Shown: positions 17,804 to 26,282, numbered from the stretch's first letter. The stretch: 39,385 nt of DNA from Thioalkalivibrio sp. (GCA_011389655.1 JAABTX010000023.1:1-39385); one strand, 5' to 3'. A program made the numbers and translations. The notes: a model not told the origin generated them from the sequence alone.

Positions 17804-18085
17804 ATGCTCGTTCTTGAGGTCGACCAGGAATCGCCGCACCTTTCCCTGCGCATTGTAGACCGGGGCTCCGGCTGCGTGATGGCGGAATGGAACGGCCCCG
17901 CCTGCCGACGCGTCCTTGCCGCCACGGGCCTCCCGCTCAACGAACTGCGCGCGGCACCGCCTGGCGATGCGCAGCGGCCGGCGATTCGCCGCCTGCTGTT
18001 CGAGGCCTTGGTAACCGACTTCACCGCCGGATTGCAGGCAACCCCACAATCCGCGCAGGTCCTGCCATTCCGCGCGCCGCGCTGA
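17804..18085 (+). CDS. hypothetical protein, 93 residues
   Basis: A small soluble-looking protein with no family I recognise. The start ATG at 17804 has AGGAG eight bases upstream; the frame is open further upstream but there lacks an SD and crosses the divergent promoter. The sequence MLVLEVDQESPHLSLRIV suggests a beta-rich N-terminus, followed by a helix (AIRRLLFEALVTDFTAG). One cysteine pair (CVMAEWNGPAC) is spaced ten apart. It is divergent from the CDF exporter and shares its Fur-box-like upstream region. glyQ follows 107 bases later, with its own possible -10 box. Confidence 0.7.
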   Translation: MLVLEVDQESPHLSLRIVDRGSGCVMAEWNGPACRRVLAATGLPLNELRAAPPGDAQRPAIRRLLFEALVTDFTAGLQATPQSAQVLPFRAPR

Positions 18086-18156
18086 AGCGGCGGGGCCACC
18101 GGATATCCACGGGGAGACCGCGCGCACGGTAGTGGCCGCAAACCCGCCGTGGCCGC

Positions 18157-18162
18157 TATACT
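18157..18162 (+). promoter_or_regulatory. possible -10 box of glyQ
   Basis: TATACT lies about 31 bases before the glyQ ATG. No convincing -35 hexamer is present 16-18 bases upstream, so this is tentative. Confidence 0.35.
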
Positions 18163-18192
18163 TCCGCCTTTTCCCTGCGATTCAGGCACATC

Positions 18193-19107
18193 ATGCGGCA
18201 GTCCCGGGTGACCTTTCAGGATCTCATTAGGCAGTTGCAGGAGTACTGGGCACGCCAGGGTTGCGTGCTGCTCCAGCCCTACGACATGGAGATGGGGGCC
18301 GGCACCTTCCATCCCGCGACCTTCCTGCGCTCGATCGGACCCGAGCCGTGGCGCAGCGCCTACGTGCAGCCATCACGGCGGCCGACCGACGGCCGCTACG
18401 GGGACAACCCCAACCGGCTGCAACACTACTACCAGTTCCAGGTGCTGCTGAAGCCCTCGCCGCCGGACATCCAGGATCTCTACCTGGGATCGCTCCAGGC
18501 ACTGGGTTTCGACCCGACCGTGCATGACATCCGCTTCGTGGAGGACGACTGGGAGTCTCCCACCCTGGGGGCATGGGGCCTGGGCTGGGAAATCTGGCTG
18601 AACGGGATGGAGGTTACCCAGTTCACGTATTTCCAGCAGGTGGGCGGGATCGACTGCCGGCCGGTTTCCGGGGAGATCACCTACGGCCTGGAACGGCTCG
18701 CGATGTACCTTCAGGGCGTGGAGAGCGTCTTCGATCTGGTCTGGACCGAGGCACCGGACGGCACCGTCGTCACCTATGGCGACGTGTACCATCAGAACGA
18801 GGTCGAGCAGTCGACCTACAACTTCGAGCAGGCGGATCGCGATGCGCTCTTCGCTGCCTTCGACCAGCATGCGTCGGAGAGCGAACGCCTGATCGGGCTT
18901 GGACTGCCCCTGCCGGCGTACGAACAGGTCCTGCGCGCGTCGCACAGCTTCAACCTGCTCGATGCGCGCGGCGCAATCTCAGTGACCGAACGGCAGCGAT
19001 ACATCCTTCGCGTGCGCGAACTGGCGCGCGCGGTGGCCGCAGCCTACTACGAGAGCCGCGAACGGCTGGGCTTTCCGATGCTCGCGGACGCCGGGCAGGC
19101 TGCCTGA
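18193..19107 (+). CDS. glyQ: glycyl-tRNA synthetase alpha subunit
   Basis: The catalytic subunit of the bacterial alpha2beta2 glycyl-tRNA synthetase, which charges tRNA-Gly. 304 residues, the normal length. Class II features and family-specific blocks are present: [44 protein letters not shown] (motif 2 loop region), [13 protein letters not shown] and [15 protein letters not shown] (motif 3). The stretch ends with a normal C-terminus. glyS follows after 66 bases, so glyQ and glyS form an operon as usual. A tRNA-Gly(CCC) gene lies elsewhere in this window. Confidence 0.98.
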   Translation: MRQSRVTFQDLIRQLQEYWARQGCVLLQPYDMEMGAGTFHPATFLRSIGPEPWRSAYVQPSRRPTDGRYGDNPNRLQHYYQFQVLLKPSPPDIQDLYLGSLQALGFDPTVHDIRFVEDDWESPTLGAWGLGWEIWLNGMEVTQFTYFQQVGGIDCRPVSGEITYGLERLAMYLQGVESVFDLVWTEAPDGTVVTYGDVYHQNEVEQSTYNFEQADRDALFAAFDQHASESERLIGLGLPLPAYEQVLRASHSFNLLDARGAISVTERQRYILRVRELARAVAAAYYESRERLGFPMLADAGQAA

Positions 19108-19173
19108 TCCGCCGATTCCGCCCATCCACCCCTCGCCGGGCCTGCGCGCGGGCGGGGCCTTCTGGAAACCGCA

Positions 19174-21255
19174 ATGGACGACCTGCACCCTCTCCTGATC
19201 GAAATCGGCATGGAGGAACTGCCCCCGAGAGCGCTGCCGGCGCTTCGCGATGCGCTGCGCGCCGAGTGCCTCCGCCGCCTCGGCGAGGCCGGCATCCAGC
19301 CCGCCGGGGTGACCGCCTTCGCGACGCCGCGACGGCTGGCGCTGCTGCTGGACGCGGTCCCCTCCCGGCAGCCGGACCGCATTCAGGAGCGCAGGGGTCC
19401 GGCGGTCGCCGCGGCCTTCGAGGCCACCGGCACGCCCACTCGGGCCGCGGAGGGCTTCGCGCGGTCCTGCGGCGTCGCGGTCGAGGAGCTCGAGCGGGAG
19501 AACACCGACAAGGGCGAATACCTCGTCCATCGCGAGACCCGCGCCGGCGCGAAGCTGGAGCAGCTGCTGCCGGAGATCCTCGCGGCCAGCCTCGCGGCAC
19601 TGCCGACTCCGAAACGGATGCGCTGGGGCTCGGGCGAGGCCGAATTCGTGCGCCCGGTGCACTGGCTGGTGGCGCTGCACGGAGAGCGGATCGTCGACAT
19701 CGAGGTGCTGGGGCTGCACAGCGGACGGACGACCCGGGGACACCGGTTCCACTGCCCGCAGCCGCTGGAGCTGAGTCGAGCCGGGGACTACGCGCGCCTG
19801 CTCGAGCACGACGGCATGGTGATGCCGTCCTTCGAGGCGCGGCGCGAGTCCATCCTCGGCCAGATCGAGGCCGAGGCCAGGGCAGCAGGGGGACATGCGC
19901 TGATCGACCCGGCCCTGCTGGACGAGGTGACCGCGCTCGTCGAGTGGCCCGTCGCGCTGACCGGCGGCTTCGACGCGCGCTTCCTGGACGTTCCCCAGGA
20001 GGCGCTGATCTCGACCATGCAGGACAACCAGAAGTACTTTCCGCTGGTCGATGAATCCGGGCGCATGCTGCCCCGCTTCATCGTGATCAGCAACATCCGC
20101 TCGCGCTACCCGGAGGCGGTGCGCAACGGCAACGAGCGCGTACTGCGCCCGCGCTTCGCCGATGCCGAATTCTTCTGGGAGCAGGATCGCCGCGACACCC
20201 TGGCCAGCCGGGAGTCCTGGCTGGCCAGCGTCGTGTTCGAGCGGCGCCTGGGGACGCTGGCCGACAAGTCGGCGCGACTCGCGCTGCTGATGGAGTCGCT
20301 GTCGGGGCCAATGGGACTCGATCCGGCGCTGGCCCGACGCGCCGCGCAACTGGCCAAGTGCGACCTGGGCACGCGCATGGTGTTCGAGTTTCCCGAACTG
20401 CAGGGCACGATGGGTCGTTACTACGCGCTGCACGACGGCGAACCGGAGGCACTGGCGGCGGCGCTGGAGCAGCACTACTGGCCGCGGCATGCGGGCGCGA
20501 CCCTTCCAGAGGGCCGGCTTGCACAGGCCCTCGCGCTGGCCGACCGGCTCGACACGCTGGTCGGCATCTTCGCGATCGGCAAGGAACCGTCCGGCACCAA
20601 GGATCCCTTTGCACTGCGGCGGGCGGCCCTCGGGCTGCTGCGGATCCTGGTGGAGCGGGAGCTGCCGCTGGCCATCACCCCACTGCTCGAGAGCGCGGCC
20701 GCGGGCGTCGGAGACCGGGTGCCCGACGCCGCCGCCGCGGTGCCGCGGGTGCGCGCCTATGTCCTCGACCGGCTGCGTGGTTACCTGCTCGACCAGGGCA
20801 TGGCCCCGGAGGTCTTCGAGGCCGTCGCGGCGGTTGCCCCCGACGTGCCGCTGGACTTCGTGCAGCGTGCCCGCGCGGTCCAGCGGTTCCGGGAGCGGCC
20901 CGAGGCCGAATCGCTGGCCGCGGCGAACAAGCGCATCCGGAACCTGCTGCGCAAGGCGGAGGAACCGGTGGGGGACCGCGTCGACGAGGCCCTGCTGCAA
21001 TCGCCGGCGGAGCAACTGCTGCTGGAGACACTGCAGGCACTGGAGCCGCGCGTGGCCGCCGCGGTGGAGGAGGGCGATTACGTCGGCGCGATGGAGGACC
21101 TTGCGAGTCTCCGCGCGCCGGTGGATGCCTTCTTCACCGACGTGATGGTGATGGTCGATGATCCGGCCCTGCGCGCGAACCGGCTGGCGCTGCTGCGGCG
21201 CATGGCCGGGCGCTTCGACTCGGTCGCCGACATTTCGCGCCTCGCGACCGGCTAG
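19174..21255 (+). CDS. glyS: glycyl-tRNA synthetase beta subunit
   Basis: The tRNA-binding subunit of glycyl-tRNA synthetase, 693 residues (E. coli 689). It opens with LLIEIGMEELPPRALP, the diagnostic beta-subunit start. It continues with FLDVPQEALISTMQDNQKYF and RVLRPRFADAEFFWEQDR, and near residue 470 GTKDPFALRRAALG. The C-terminal third is the helical anticodon-binding domain (VEEGDYVGAMEDLASLRAPV, with the DALR-type FFTDVMVM). It sits 66 bases after glyQ and six bases before plsC, so the three genes are co-transcribed. Confidence 0.98.
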   Translation: MDDLHPLLIEIGMEELPPRALPALRDALRAECLRRLGEAGIQPAGVTAFATPRRLALLLDAVPSRQPDRIQERRGPAVAAAFEATGTPTRAAEGFARSCGVAVEELERENTDKGEYLVHRETRAGAKLEQLLPEILAASLAALPTPKRMRWGSGEAEFVRPVHWLVALHGERIVDIEVLGLHSGRTTRGHRFHCPQPLELSRAGDYARLLEHDGMVMPSFEARRESILGQIEAEARAAGGHALIDPALLDEVTALVEWPVALTGGFDARFLDVPQEALISTMQDNQKYFPLVDESGRMLPRFIVISNIRSRYPEAVRNGNERVLRPRFADAEFFWEQDRRDTLASRESWLASVVFERRLGTLADKSARLALLMESLSGPMGLDPALARRAAQLAKCDLGTRMVFEFPELQGTMGRYYALHDGEPEALAAALEQHYWPRHAGATLPEGRLAQALALADRLDTLVGIFAIGKEPSGTKDPFALRRAALGLLRILVERELPLAITPLLESAAAGVGDRVPDAAAAVPRVRAYVLDRLRGYLLDQGMAPEVFEAVAAVAPDVPLDFVQRARAVQRFRERPEAESLAAANKRIRNLLRKAEEPVGDRVDEALLQSPAEQLLLETLQALEPRVAAAVEEGDYVGAMEDLASLRAPVDAFFTDVMVMVDDPALRANRLALLRRMAGRFDSVADISRLATG

Positions 21256-21261
21256 CCGGCC

Positions 21262-21999
21262 ATGCTGCTCAGACTGCGTGCGCTGGCGTTCTGGCTTGGC
21301 TTTGCCGGCTCGACCGTGGTGATCGGGCTGCTGGCCGCGCCCCTGGTTCTGCCGCTCGGCTGGCACGGCCGCTATCGCGTGCTGTCGCAATGGACCCGTT
21401 TCAATGTCTGGTGGCTCGGCGTGACCTGCGGCCTGCGCCACCGCGTGCATGGAGCCGAACACCTGCGGCAGCCGCGGGCCGCGATCGTGATGTCCAAGCA
21501 CCAGTCCGCATGGGAGACCATCGCGCTGCAGCAGATCCTGCCACCGCAGGTCTGGGTGCTGAAGCGGGAGCTGATGCGGATTCCGTTCTTCGGCTGGGCG
21601 ATCAGCATGGTCGACCCGGTACCGGTTGACCGCAAGGCGGGCCGCCGGGCGCTCGACCAGCTGGTGGCGGCGGGCGTCGACCGGCTGGAGCGGGGGCTGT
21701 GGGTGGTCCTTTTCCCCGAGGGCACCCGGACCCCACCGGGCACGCGCGGCCGCTACCGTGTCGGCGGCGCGGTGCTGGCCGCGCGCAGCGGCCACCCGGT
21801 GATCCCGATCGCGCACAACAGCGGCAGCTTCTGGGCACGAAACAGTCTGGTGAAGCACCCCGGCGTGATCGATGTCGTGGTGGGTCCGCCGATCGAGACA
21901 GGCGGCCGCAGGCCCGATGAGATCCTGGCCGAGGTCGAGGAGTGGATCGAGACCGAGGTGGCGCGGCTGGAAGGTCGCCCTCCGCCGGCTCTGCCCTAG
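21262..21999 (+). CDS. plsC: 1-acyl-sn-glycerol-3-phosphate acyltransferase
   Basis: A membrane-bound acyltransferase that makes phosphatidic acid from lysophosphatidic acid. 245 residues, with an N-terminal hydrophobic anchor (about 8-35). Block I is KHQSAWET, an H-x4-E version of the usual H-x4-D motif that is common in this proteobacterial subgroup. Block II is GRxxxxRR-like PVDRKAGRRALDQ, block III is FPEGTR and block IV is VIPIAHN. In many gammaproteobacteria gmhB lies between glyS and plsC; here it is absent and plsC follows glyS by six bases. A dispersed repeat begins one base after its stop codon. Confidence 0.93.
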   Translation: MLLRLRALAFWLGFAGSTVVIGLLAAPLVLPLGWHGRYRVLSQWTRFNVWWLGVTCGLRHRVHGAEHLRQPRAAIVMSKHQSAWETIALQQILPPQVWVLKRELMRIPFFGWAISMVDPVPVDRKAGRRALDQLVAAGVDRLERGLWVVLFPEGTRTPPGTRGRYRVGGAVLAARSGHPVIPIAHNSGSFWARNSLVKHPGVIDVVVGPPIETGGRRPDEILAEVEEWIETEVARLEGRPPPALP

Positions 22000-22000
22000 T

Positions 22001-22077
22001 GGACCATGCGGAAAGCTCGGTACCAGATCGCTTCGCCAGAAGCGCCGGCGCTGCGTTGGGCAAGTTTGAAATAGGCC
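22001..22077 (+). repeat. dispersed intergenic repeat, copy B
   Basis: It starts GGACCATGCGGAA one base after the plsC stop and is 73/74 identical to copy A over 22004-22077. Near-identity over such a distance indicates recent duplication or strong constraint. It is followed after 22 bases by hairpin element 1. Confidence 0.88.
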
Positions 22078-22099
22078 CACTAGACCTGGCCTATGGGGC

Positions 22100-22211
22100 G
22101 GAGGGGCGGGTGGTGGTCCCGGTCGGGACCGTAGGCGGCCATGGATGGCCGCCCTCGAGCGCCCATGGACGACTCGAGCGTGTCCCGACCGGGACCGCCA
22201 CCCGCCCCTCC
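22100..22211. repeat. long hairpin element 1 (30-bp arms, 52-nt core)
   Basis: Arms at 22100-22129 and 22182-22211 pair over 30 bp with one T/G position (a G-U pair in RNA). The 52-nt centre holds two smaller hairpins: GGCGGCCA-TGGA-TGGCCGCC (22134-22153) and CTCGAG pairs at 22154-22159 and 22173-22178. That makes a three-way-junction fold. It lies between convergent plsC and tcdA, 23 bases past the tcdA stop. There is no T-run, so it is not a standard terminator. The core resembles that of element 2, but the arms do not. Confidence 0.92.
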
Positions 22212-22234
22212 TGAACGCTGCGAAAACAGCGACT

Positions 22235-22981
22235 CTACCCCGTGCCTTCGTCGATCAACTCGCGCAGCACCCAGCCGGCGGCGGTCAACCCGAAGAGGGC
22301 CGGGAGGAAGGAGATGGTGCCGTTCACCGAGCGGGCCCGGCCGGAAACCGCACCGTCGATCGGGCGGTGCTCGGTGCCCTTGCGCGGCACTTCCAGGGAA
22401 TAGACCACCGGGTAGTCGAGGCTCGCGCCGAGGCGCCGCAACTGCTTGCGCAGGATCCTTGCAAGCGGGCAGACCCGGGTCTCGGCGAGCAGGCCGACCC
22501 GGATCAGCGTGGGGTCGATGCGCCCCCCTGCCCCGACGCTGGAGATCACGCGCTGGCCATGCGCCTGGCAATGGGCCACCAATGCGGCCTTGCAGGCGAT
22601 GGAGTCGATGCAGTCGAGCACGTAATCCACATCGCCGGGGACCAGCTCCGGGATGTTGTCCGGCCGCAGGAATTCCGTGACGGTCTGCACGCGAATCGCA
22701 GGATCGATGTCCGCGATCCGCCGTTGCATCACCTCGGTCTTCGGTTCGCCCACCGTAGACCGCAGCGCCACCAGCTGCCGGTTCAGGTTGGAAGGCGCCA
22801 CCTGGTCGTGATCGAGCAGCGTGATCCGCCCGACCCCGGCCCGCGCGGTCGCCTCCGCGGCATAACTGCCCACACCGCCCAGTCCGGCGATCAGCACGTG
22901 CCGGCGGCGCAGGGCCGCCAACGCCTCCGCACCGAGCAGCAGACCGGTGCGTTCGGAAAAGGGATCAGTGGCCACCGACAT
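22235..22981 (-). CDS. tcdA: tRNA threonylcarbamoyladenosine dehydratase
   Basis: An E1-like (ThiF/MoeB fold) enzyme that cyclises t6A37 to ct6A in tRNAs reading ANN codons, using ATP. The 248 residues match E. coli TcdA. The nucleotide-binding loop is LIAGLGGVGSYAAE (about 30-43), then LLDHDQVAPSNLNRQL with the ATP-contacting Asp and Arg. DYVLDCIDSIACKAAL and SSVGAGGRIDPT are the other blocks. The two hairpin elements lie 23 bases past its stop and 29 bases before its start. SD is weak (GAGA). It is probably a single-gene unit. Confidence 0.94.
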   Translation of the reverse strand: MSVATDPFSERTGLLLGAEALAALRRRHVLIAGLGGVGSYAAEATARAGVGRITLLDHDQVAPSNLNRQLVALRSTVGEPKTEVMQRRIADIDPAIRVQTVTEFLRPDNIPELVPGDVDYVLDCIDSIACKAALVAHCQAHGQRVISSVGAGGRIDPTLIRVGLLAETRVCPLARILRKQLRRLGASLDYPVVYSLEVPRKGTEHRPIDGAVSGRARSVNGTISFLPALFGLTAAGWVLRELIDEGTG

Positions 22982-23010
22982 TTCGAGATCTCAGCGCACC
23001 GGCGTGTGAA

Positions 23011-23118
23011 GGGAGCCGGGCGGACTGGCGTTCGCGGGTGTCGGCAGCATGGATGCTGCCGTCAAGCCTACAGGGATGCATTCATGGCGTCCCGCGAACG
23101 CCAGTCCGCCCGGCTCCC
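23011..23118. repeat. long hairpin element 2 (perfect 28-bp arms, 52-nt core)
   Basis: Arms at 23011-23038 and 23091-23118 are perfect 28-bp inverted repeats. The 52-nt core contains GGCAGCA-TGGA-TGCTGCC (23043-23060) and then AAGCCTACAGGGATGCATTC. It shares with element 1 the core size, the TGGA-loop hairpin containing ATGGATG, and the GCGT at its right end. The arms are unrelated in sequence to those of element 1. It lies between the tatD-family stop and the tcdA start. Confidence 0.94.
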
Positions 23119-23157
23119 AGCCACGAAGCTTTCGCATCCACCACCGGCGCAGGATCA

Positions 23158-23964
23158 TCAAGCCACGTCCGGAAGAGCGAGAATCCGTCGCGCGTTGGCG
23201 GCGGTCTGCTCCGCCACCTTCGCGACCGGGACCCCCCGCAGTTCGGCCACGCAGGCGGCGATCTCGGGCAGGAAGGACGGCTCGTTGCGTTCGCCGCGGT
23301 GGTGCACCGATGGCTGGTCGGGCGCGTCGGTCTCCAGCACCAGCGCCTCGTCCGGCAGGCCGGCGACCAGCTTGCGCAACCGGTTGGCGCGGGGGTAGGT
23401 GACCGGCCCCCCGAAGCCGAGACAGCAGCCCTGACCCAGCGCCTGGTCCGCCTGCTGGCGGCTGCCGGAGAAGCTGTGGATGATCCCGGTCAGTCCCGGC
23501 CGCTGGCGCAGCGCCTTCAGCACGTGGTCGAGCGCGCGTCGGGCATGGATGATCACCGGCAGGCGGTGGTTCAGCGCGACATCGAGCTGCGCGGTGAACA
23601 GCCGCCACTGGCGCTCCCAGGCGGCACCACTGGCGATGTCGTCCACGTAGCCGTCGAGCCCGATCTCGCCGACGGCCACCGCGGGATGTTCCGCGAGCCA
23701 GGCGTCCAGCGCCTCGACATCGGCCTCGGCGTGGGACTCCAGGTAGACCGGGTGCAGACCGTAGGCCGGAAAGAGATCGCGGTGCCCGGCGACGAGTTGC
23801 GCAAGCCCTTGCCAATGGGCGCGGGTGATCGCCGGCACCACCTGCGCGGCGACGCCGGCCGCGCGGGCACGCGCGAGCGCCTGGTCGCGGTCGGCGGCGA
23901 ATTCCGAAACGTCGAGGTGGACATGGGTGTCGATCAGGGGCATCGGTGCGAATGCGGGCTGCAT
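23158..23964 (-). CDS. TatD family metal-dependent hydrolase / DNase
   Basis: An amidohydrolase-fold enzyme of 268 residues; family members are metal-dependent 3'-5' exonucleases on DNA or D-aminoacyl-type hydrolases. Metal ligands are seen in order: DTHVHLD (12-18), GEIGLD (Glu near 99), IIHARRA, IHSFSGS and ETDAPD near residue 212. MQPAF (ATG at 23964) is the longer start; MPLIDTHVH (ATG at 23943) would also fit the family well. A TAGAAT box directly upstream may be its -10. Which of TatD, YcfH or YjjV it corresponds to cannot be settled. Confidence 0.9.
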   Translation of the reverse strand: MQPAFAPMPLIDTHVHLDVSEFAADRDQALARARAAGVAAQVVPAITRAHWQGLAQLVAGHRDLFPAYGLHPVYLESHAEADVEALDAWLAEHPAVAVGEIGLDGYVDDIASGAAWERQWRLFTAQLDVALNHRLPVIIHARRALDHVLKALRQRPGLTGIIHSFSGSRQQADQALGQGCCLGFGGPVTYPRANRLRKLVAGLPDEALVLETDAPDQPSVHHRGERNEPSFLPEIAACVAELRGVPVAKVAEQTAANARRILALPDVA

Positions 23965-24046
23965 GCCGGAATTCTAGCAGGGGGCCTGAACCGGAGCGGG
24001 CAGCAGGCCAATACTCGAGGACAGTGGGCCGTGGGAACGAAAGAAC

Positions 24047-24072
24047 GGGGACAGATTCATAAATCTGTCCCC
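24047..24072. repeat. 26-bp palindrome GGGGACAGATT-N4-AATCTGTCCCC
   Basis: A perfect 11-bp inverted repeat with a four-base loop between the aldo/keto reductase stop and the TatD-family start. The GGGGACAGATT motif resembles sequences I recall beside REP-associated transposases and other repeats in gammaproteobacteria. No transposase is nearby. Confidence 0.85.
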
Positions 24073-24084
24073 AGTGCACCGGCT

Positions 24085-25122
24085 TCAGGGAGAGGGGTAG
24101 GTGTAACGGGCGTGAATCGCCTCGATCGCGTCGAGGACATCGTCGTTGAGCTGGACCTCGACACTGGCGATGTTCTCGGCCAGCTGATCCAGCCGGGTCG
24201 CTCCCACGAGGTTGCTGGTGAGGAAGGGCTGCCGGTTGACGAAGGCCAGCGCCAGCTGCGCCGGGGTCAGCCCGTGTTCCCGCGCCAGCTCGGCGTAGGC
24301 CTCGGTGGCGGCGACACCCTGCGGATTGCTGTAGCGGGAAAAGCGTTCGAACAGCGTCAGTCGCGCCCCCTCAGGCTGAACGCCGCCCAGGTACTTGCCG
24401 CTCAGCATCCCGAAGGCCAGCGGTGAGTAGGCGAGCAGACCGACGTCCTCGCGGATCGACATCTCGGCAAGCCCGGATTCGAAGCTGCGGTTGAGCAGGT
24501 TGTAGGGGTTCTGGATGCTCGCCACCCGGGGCGCGTTGCCCTGCTCCGCCGCGCGCAGCCACTGCATCAGGCCCCAGGGGGTCTCGTTGGAGATCCCGAT
24601 GGCACGAACCCGTCCGTCCCGCACGAAGTCCTCGAGCACGGCCGCGGTCTCCACGATCGGGGTCGCGTCCTCGTCGGGCACGTGCTCGTAGCCGAGCTGG
24701 CCAAAATAGTTCGTGGACCGCGCGGGCCAGTGGACCTGGTACAGGTCGACGTAATCCGTCTGCAGCCGCTCGAGGCTGCGCTGCAGCGCCTCTTCCATCT
24801 GCTCGCGGACGAGCCGTGGCCCGCCGCGCAGCCAGGGCATGGAATCGGCCGCGCCGGCCACCTTCGTGGCCAGCACCACCTGCTCGCGGCAGCGACGCGC
24901 GCGCAACCAGGCGCCGATGTAGGTCTCGGTGCGGCCCTGGGTCTCGGCCCGGGGCGGCACCGGGTACATCTCGGCCGCATCGATCAGGTTGACCCCGCGC
25001 TCCAGTGCGTAATCGAGCTGTTCGAAGGCCTCGGCCTCGGTGTTCTGCTCGCCCCAGGTCATCGTGCCCAGGCCGATCAGGCTGACCTCGATGCCGGTGC
25101 GGCCCAGCGGACGGTATTGCAT
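24085..25122 (-). CDS. tas: NADP(H)-dependent aldo/keto reductase, Tas-like
   Basis: A 345-residue (beta/alpha)8 oxidoreductase closely matching E. coli Tas (346). The catalytic tetrad is Asp48 and Tyr53 in NLIDAAEMYPVPPR, Lys87 in LATKV and His131 in LYQVHWP. Shared blocks include QNPYNLLNRSFE, LLAYSPLAFGMLSGKYL and the C-terminal HARYTYPSP. Physiological substrate is unknown; E. coli Tas complements a tyrosine-dependent adaptive-mutation phenotype but its reaction is undefined. It lies 23 bases after the FIST gene on the same strand, so it is likely in one operon with it. Confidence 0.93.
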   Translation of the reverse strand: MQYRPLGRTGIEVSLIGLGTMTWGEQNTEAEAFEQLDYALERGVNLIDAAEMYPVPPRAETQGRTETYIGAWLRARRCREQVVLATKVAGAADSMPWLRGGPRLVREQMEEALQRSLERLQTDYVDLYQVHWPARSTNYFGQLGYEHVPDEDATPIVETAAVLEDFVRDGRVRAIGISNETPWGLMQWLRAAEQGNAPRVASIQNPYNLLNRSFESGLAEMSIREDVGLLAYSPLAFGMLSGKYLGGVQPEGARLTLFERFSRYSNPQGVAATEAYAELAREHGLTPAQLALAFVNRQPFLTSNLVGATRLDQLAENIASVEVQLNDDVLDAIEAIHARYTYPSP

Positions 25123-25145
25123 GCGGTCTCTATCCTCGGTGAGAT

Positions 25146-26282
25146 TCAGGTGAACAGCGTCAGCACGCCCGTGTAGCCATAGAGGCGGTTCGCGAAGATC
25201 TCGCCATTGGCGAAGAATCCGACCAGCGGGATATCACCGAGCGCGTCCTGCACGATCCCGATCTCGGTGCCCTCATCCCCGAACTGGTGCCGTCCGCGCC
25301 CGACACAGCTGACATAGACGGCCCCGCGGATTCCGTCCGTGTGCCGGCTCCGGATGTCGTCCACCATCCGCTCCAGGTCCTCCCGTGCGGCCTGACCGTC
25401 GCGCCGCACGAAGAGTACGTGCTGCGCCTGGTCCAGCATCTCGCCGACCGCCAGCAGGTCGCGGTCCAGGTCGATGCCGATGATGTTGCGGACGCGATAG
25501 TCGCCGGTGTCGGAGCCCGGGATGGGCAGGCCGATGTGGATGTATCCGAGCGCGCGGCGCAGGTCGCGGGCCAGCACGTCCCCGATGACCTCGCGGAACA
25601 CCGTGAGCGCCGGGCGCTCGTCCAGCTTCACGATGATGTTGCGCCAGGTCTCCGTGAGCCGATGCTGTCCCGGCAGCGGCGAACATCCCTGGGTGTGGCG
25701 CGCCGCCAGCGGCACGCTGTCACGCAGTGCCAGCCCGGACACCCCGCCCGACAGCACCGCGTCGGCGAACTGGACCACCTCGCCCTGCCCCGAGCTCACG
25801 CCGCCGGTGGCGAACCAAGCGGTCTCCTGGTCGATGCGCGTCAGCAGGTCCTCCAGCCCCGCGAACGCGGGATCCGCATGCAGGAGCAGCCGACCCGCCT
25901 GGCCGGGTTCCAGGAAACCCGCGAGCTGCTCGCGGAGCGACTCGAAGGAGTCAACCGGATCCCGGATCAGGCGGAAGTCCTCCGGCCTCAGTTCACCCAC
26001 CATGGCCACGGCCGCGGGTGTCTCGTAGAACTCCTCGCGCCCGCCGATCAAGGCCATCCCCGCGCACCCGGCCCACTGCTGGACGCCGGTGGCCGCGCGC
26101 AGGGCGTCCAGCAGCTCCGATCCGTGCCGGGCCATCGAGTCCGACAGGTACAGGAGGCCGATCATGGACCCATTGCGCTGCCCGGTGCCCGCCTCGGCCA
26201 GGTCCGCGGCCAGCTCCGTCGCCAGGGCCCGGGGGTCGCTGCCGCTCGCCGACGCGAATCGGAATGGCGATGATCCCCTCAT
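25146..26282 (-). CDS. FIST domain protein (FIST_N and FIST_C small-ligand sensor)
   Basis: A 378-residue cytoplasmic protein with the FIST N-terminal domain (about 15-230) followed by FIST_C (about 235-375). Family cues are WAGCAGMALIGG, FATGGVSSGQGEVVQF, GYIHIGLPIP and the C-terminal VGFFANGEIF. The last motif is the conserved VGFF.xGE of FIST_C. FIST domains are thought to sense small ligands such as amino acids, and usually occur with signalling domains; this one stands alone. Its ATG overlaps the stop of the upstream 154-residue gene (ATGA), so translation is coupled. Confidence 0.88.
   Translation of the reverse strand: MRGSSPFRFASASGSDPRALATELAADLAEAGTGQRNGSMIGLLYLSDSMARHGSELLDALRAATGVQQWAGCAGMALIGGREEFYETPAAVAMVGELRPEDFRLIRDPVDSFESLREQLAGFLEPGQAGRLLLHADPAFAGLEDLLTRIDQETAWFATGGVSSGQGEVVQFADAVLSGGVSGLALRDSVPLAARHTQGCSPLPGQHRLTETWRNIIVKLDERPALTVFREVIGDVLARDLRRALGYIHIGLPIPGSDTGDYRVRNIIGIDLDRDLLAVGEMLDQAQHVLFVRRDGQAAREDLERMVDDIRSRHTDGIRGAVYVSCVGRGRHQFGDEGTEIGIVQDALGDIPLVGFFANGEIFANRLYGYTGVLTLFT

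Noticed and set aside
18979-22080. Open frame of 1,033 codons on the minus strand opposite glyQ, glyS and plsC
   Set aside because: The plus strand is clearly glyQ-glyS-plsC. The frame is a GC-rich antisense shadow, rich in Arg, Gln and His, without domain motifs.
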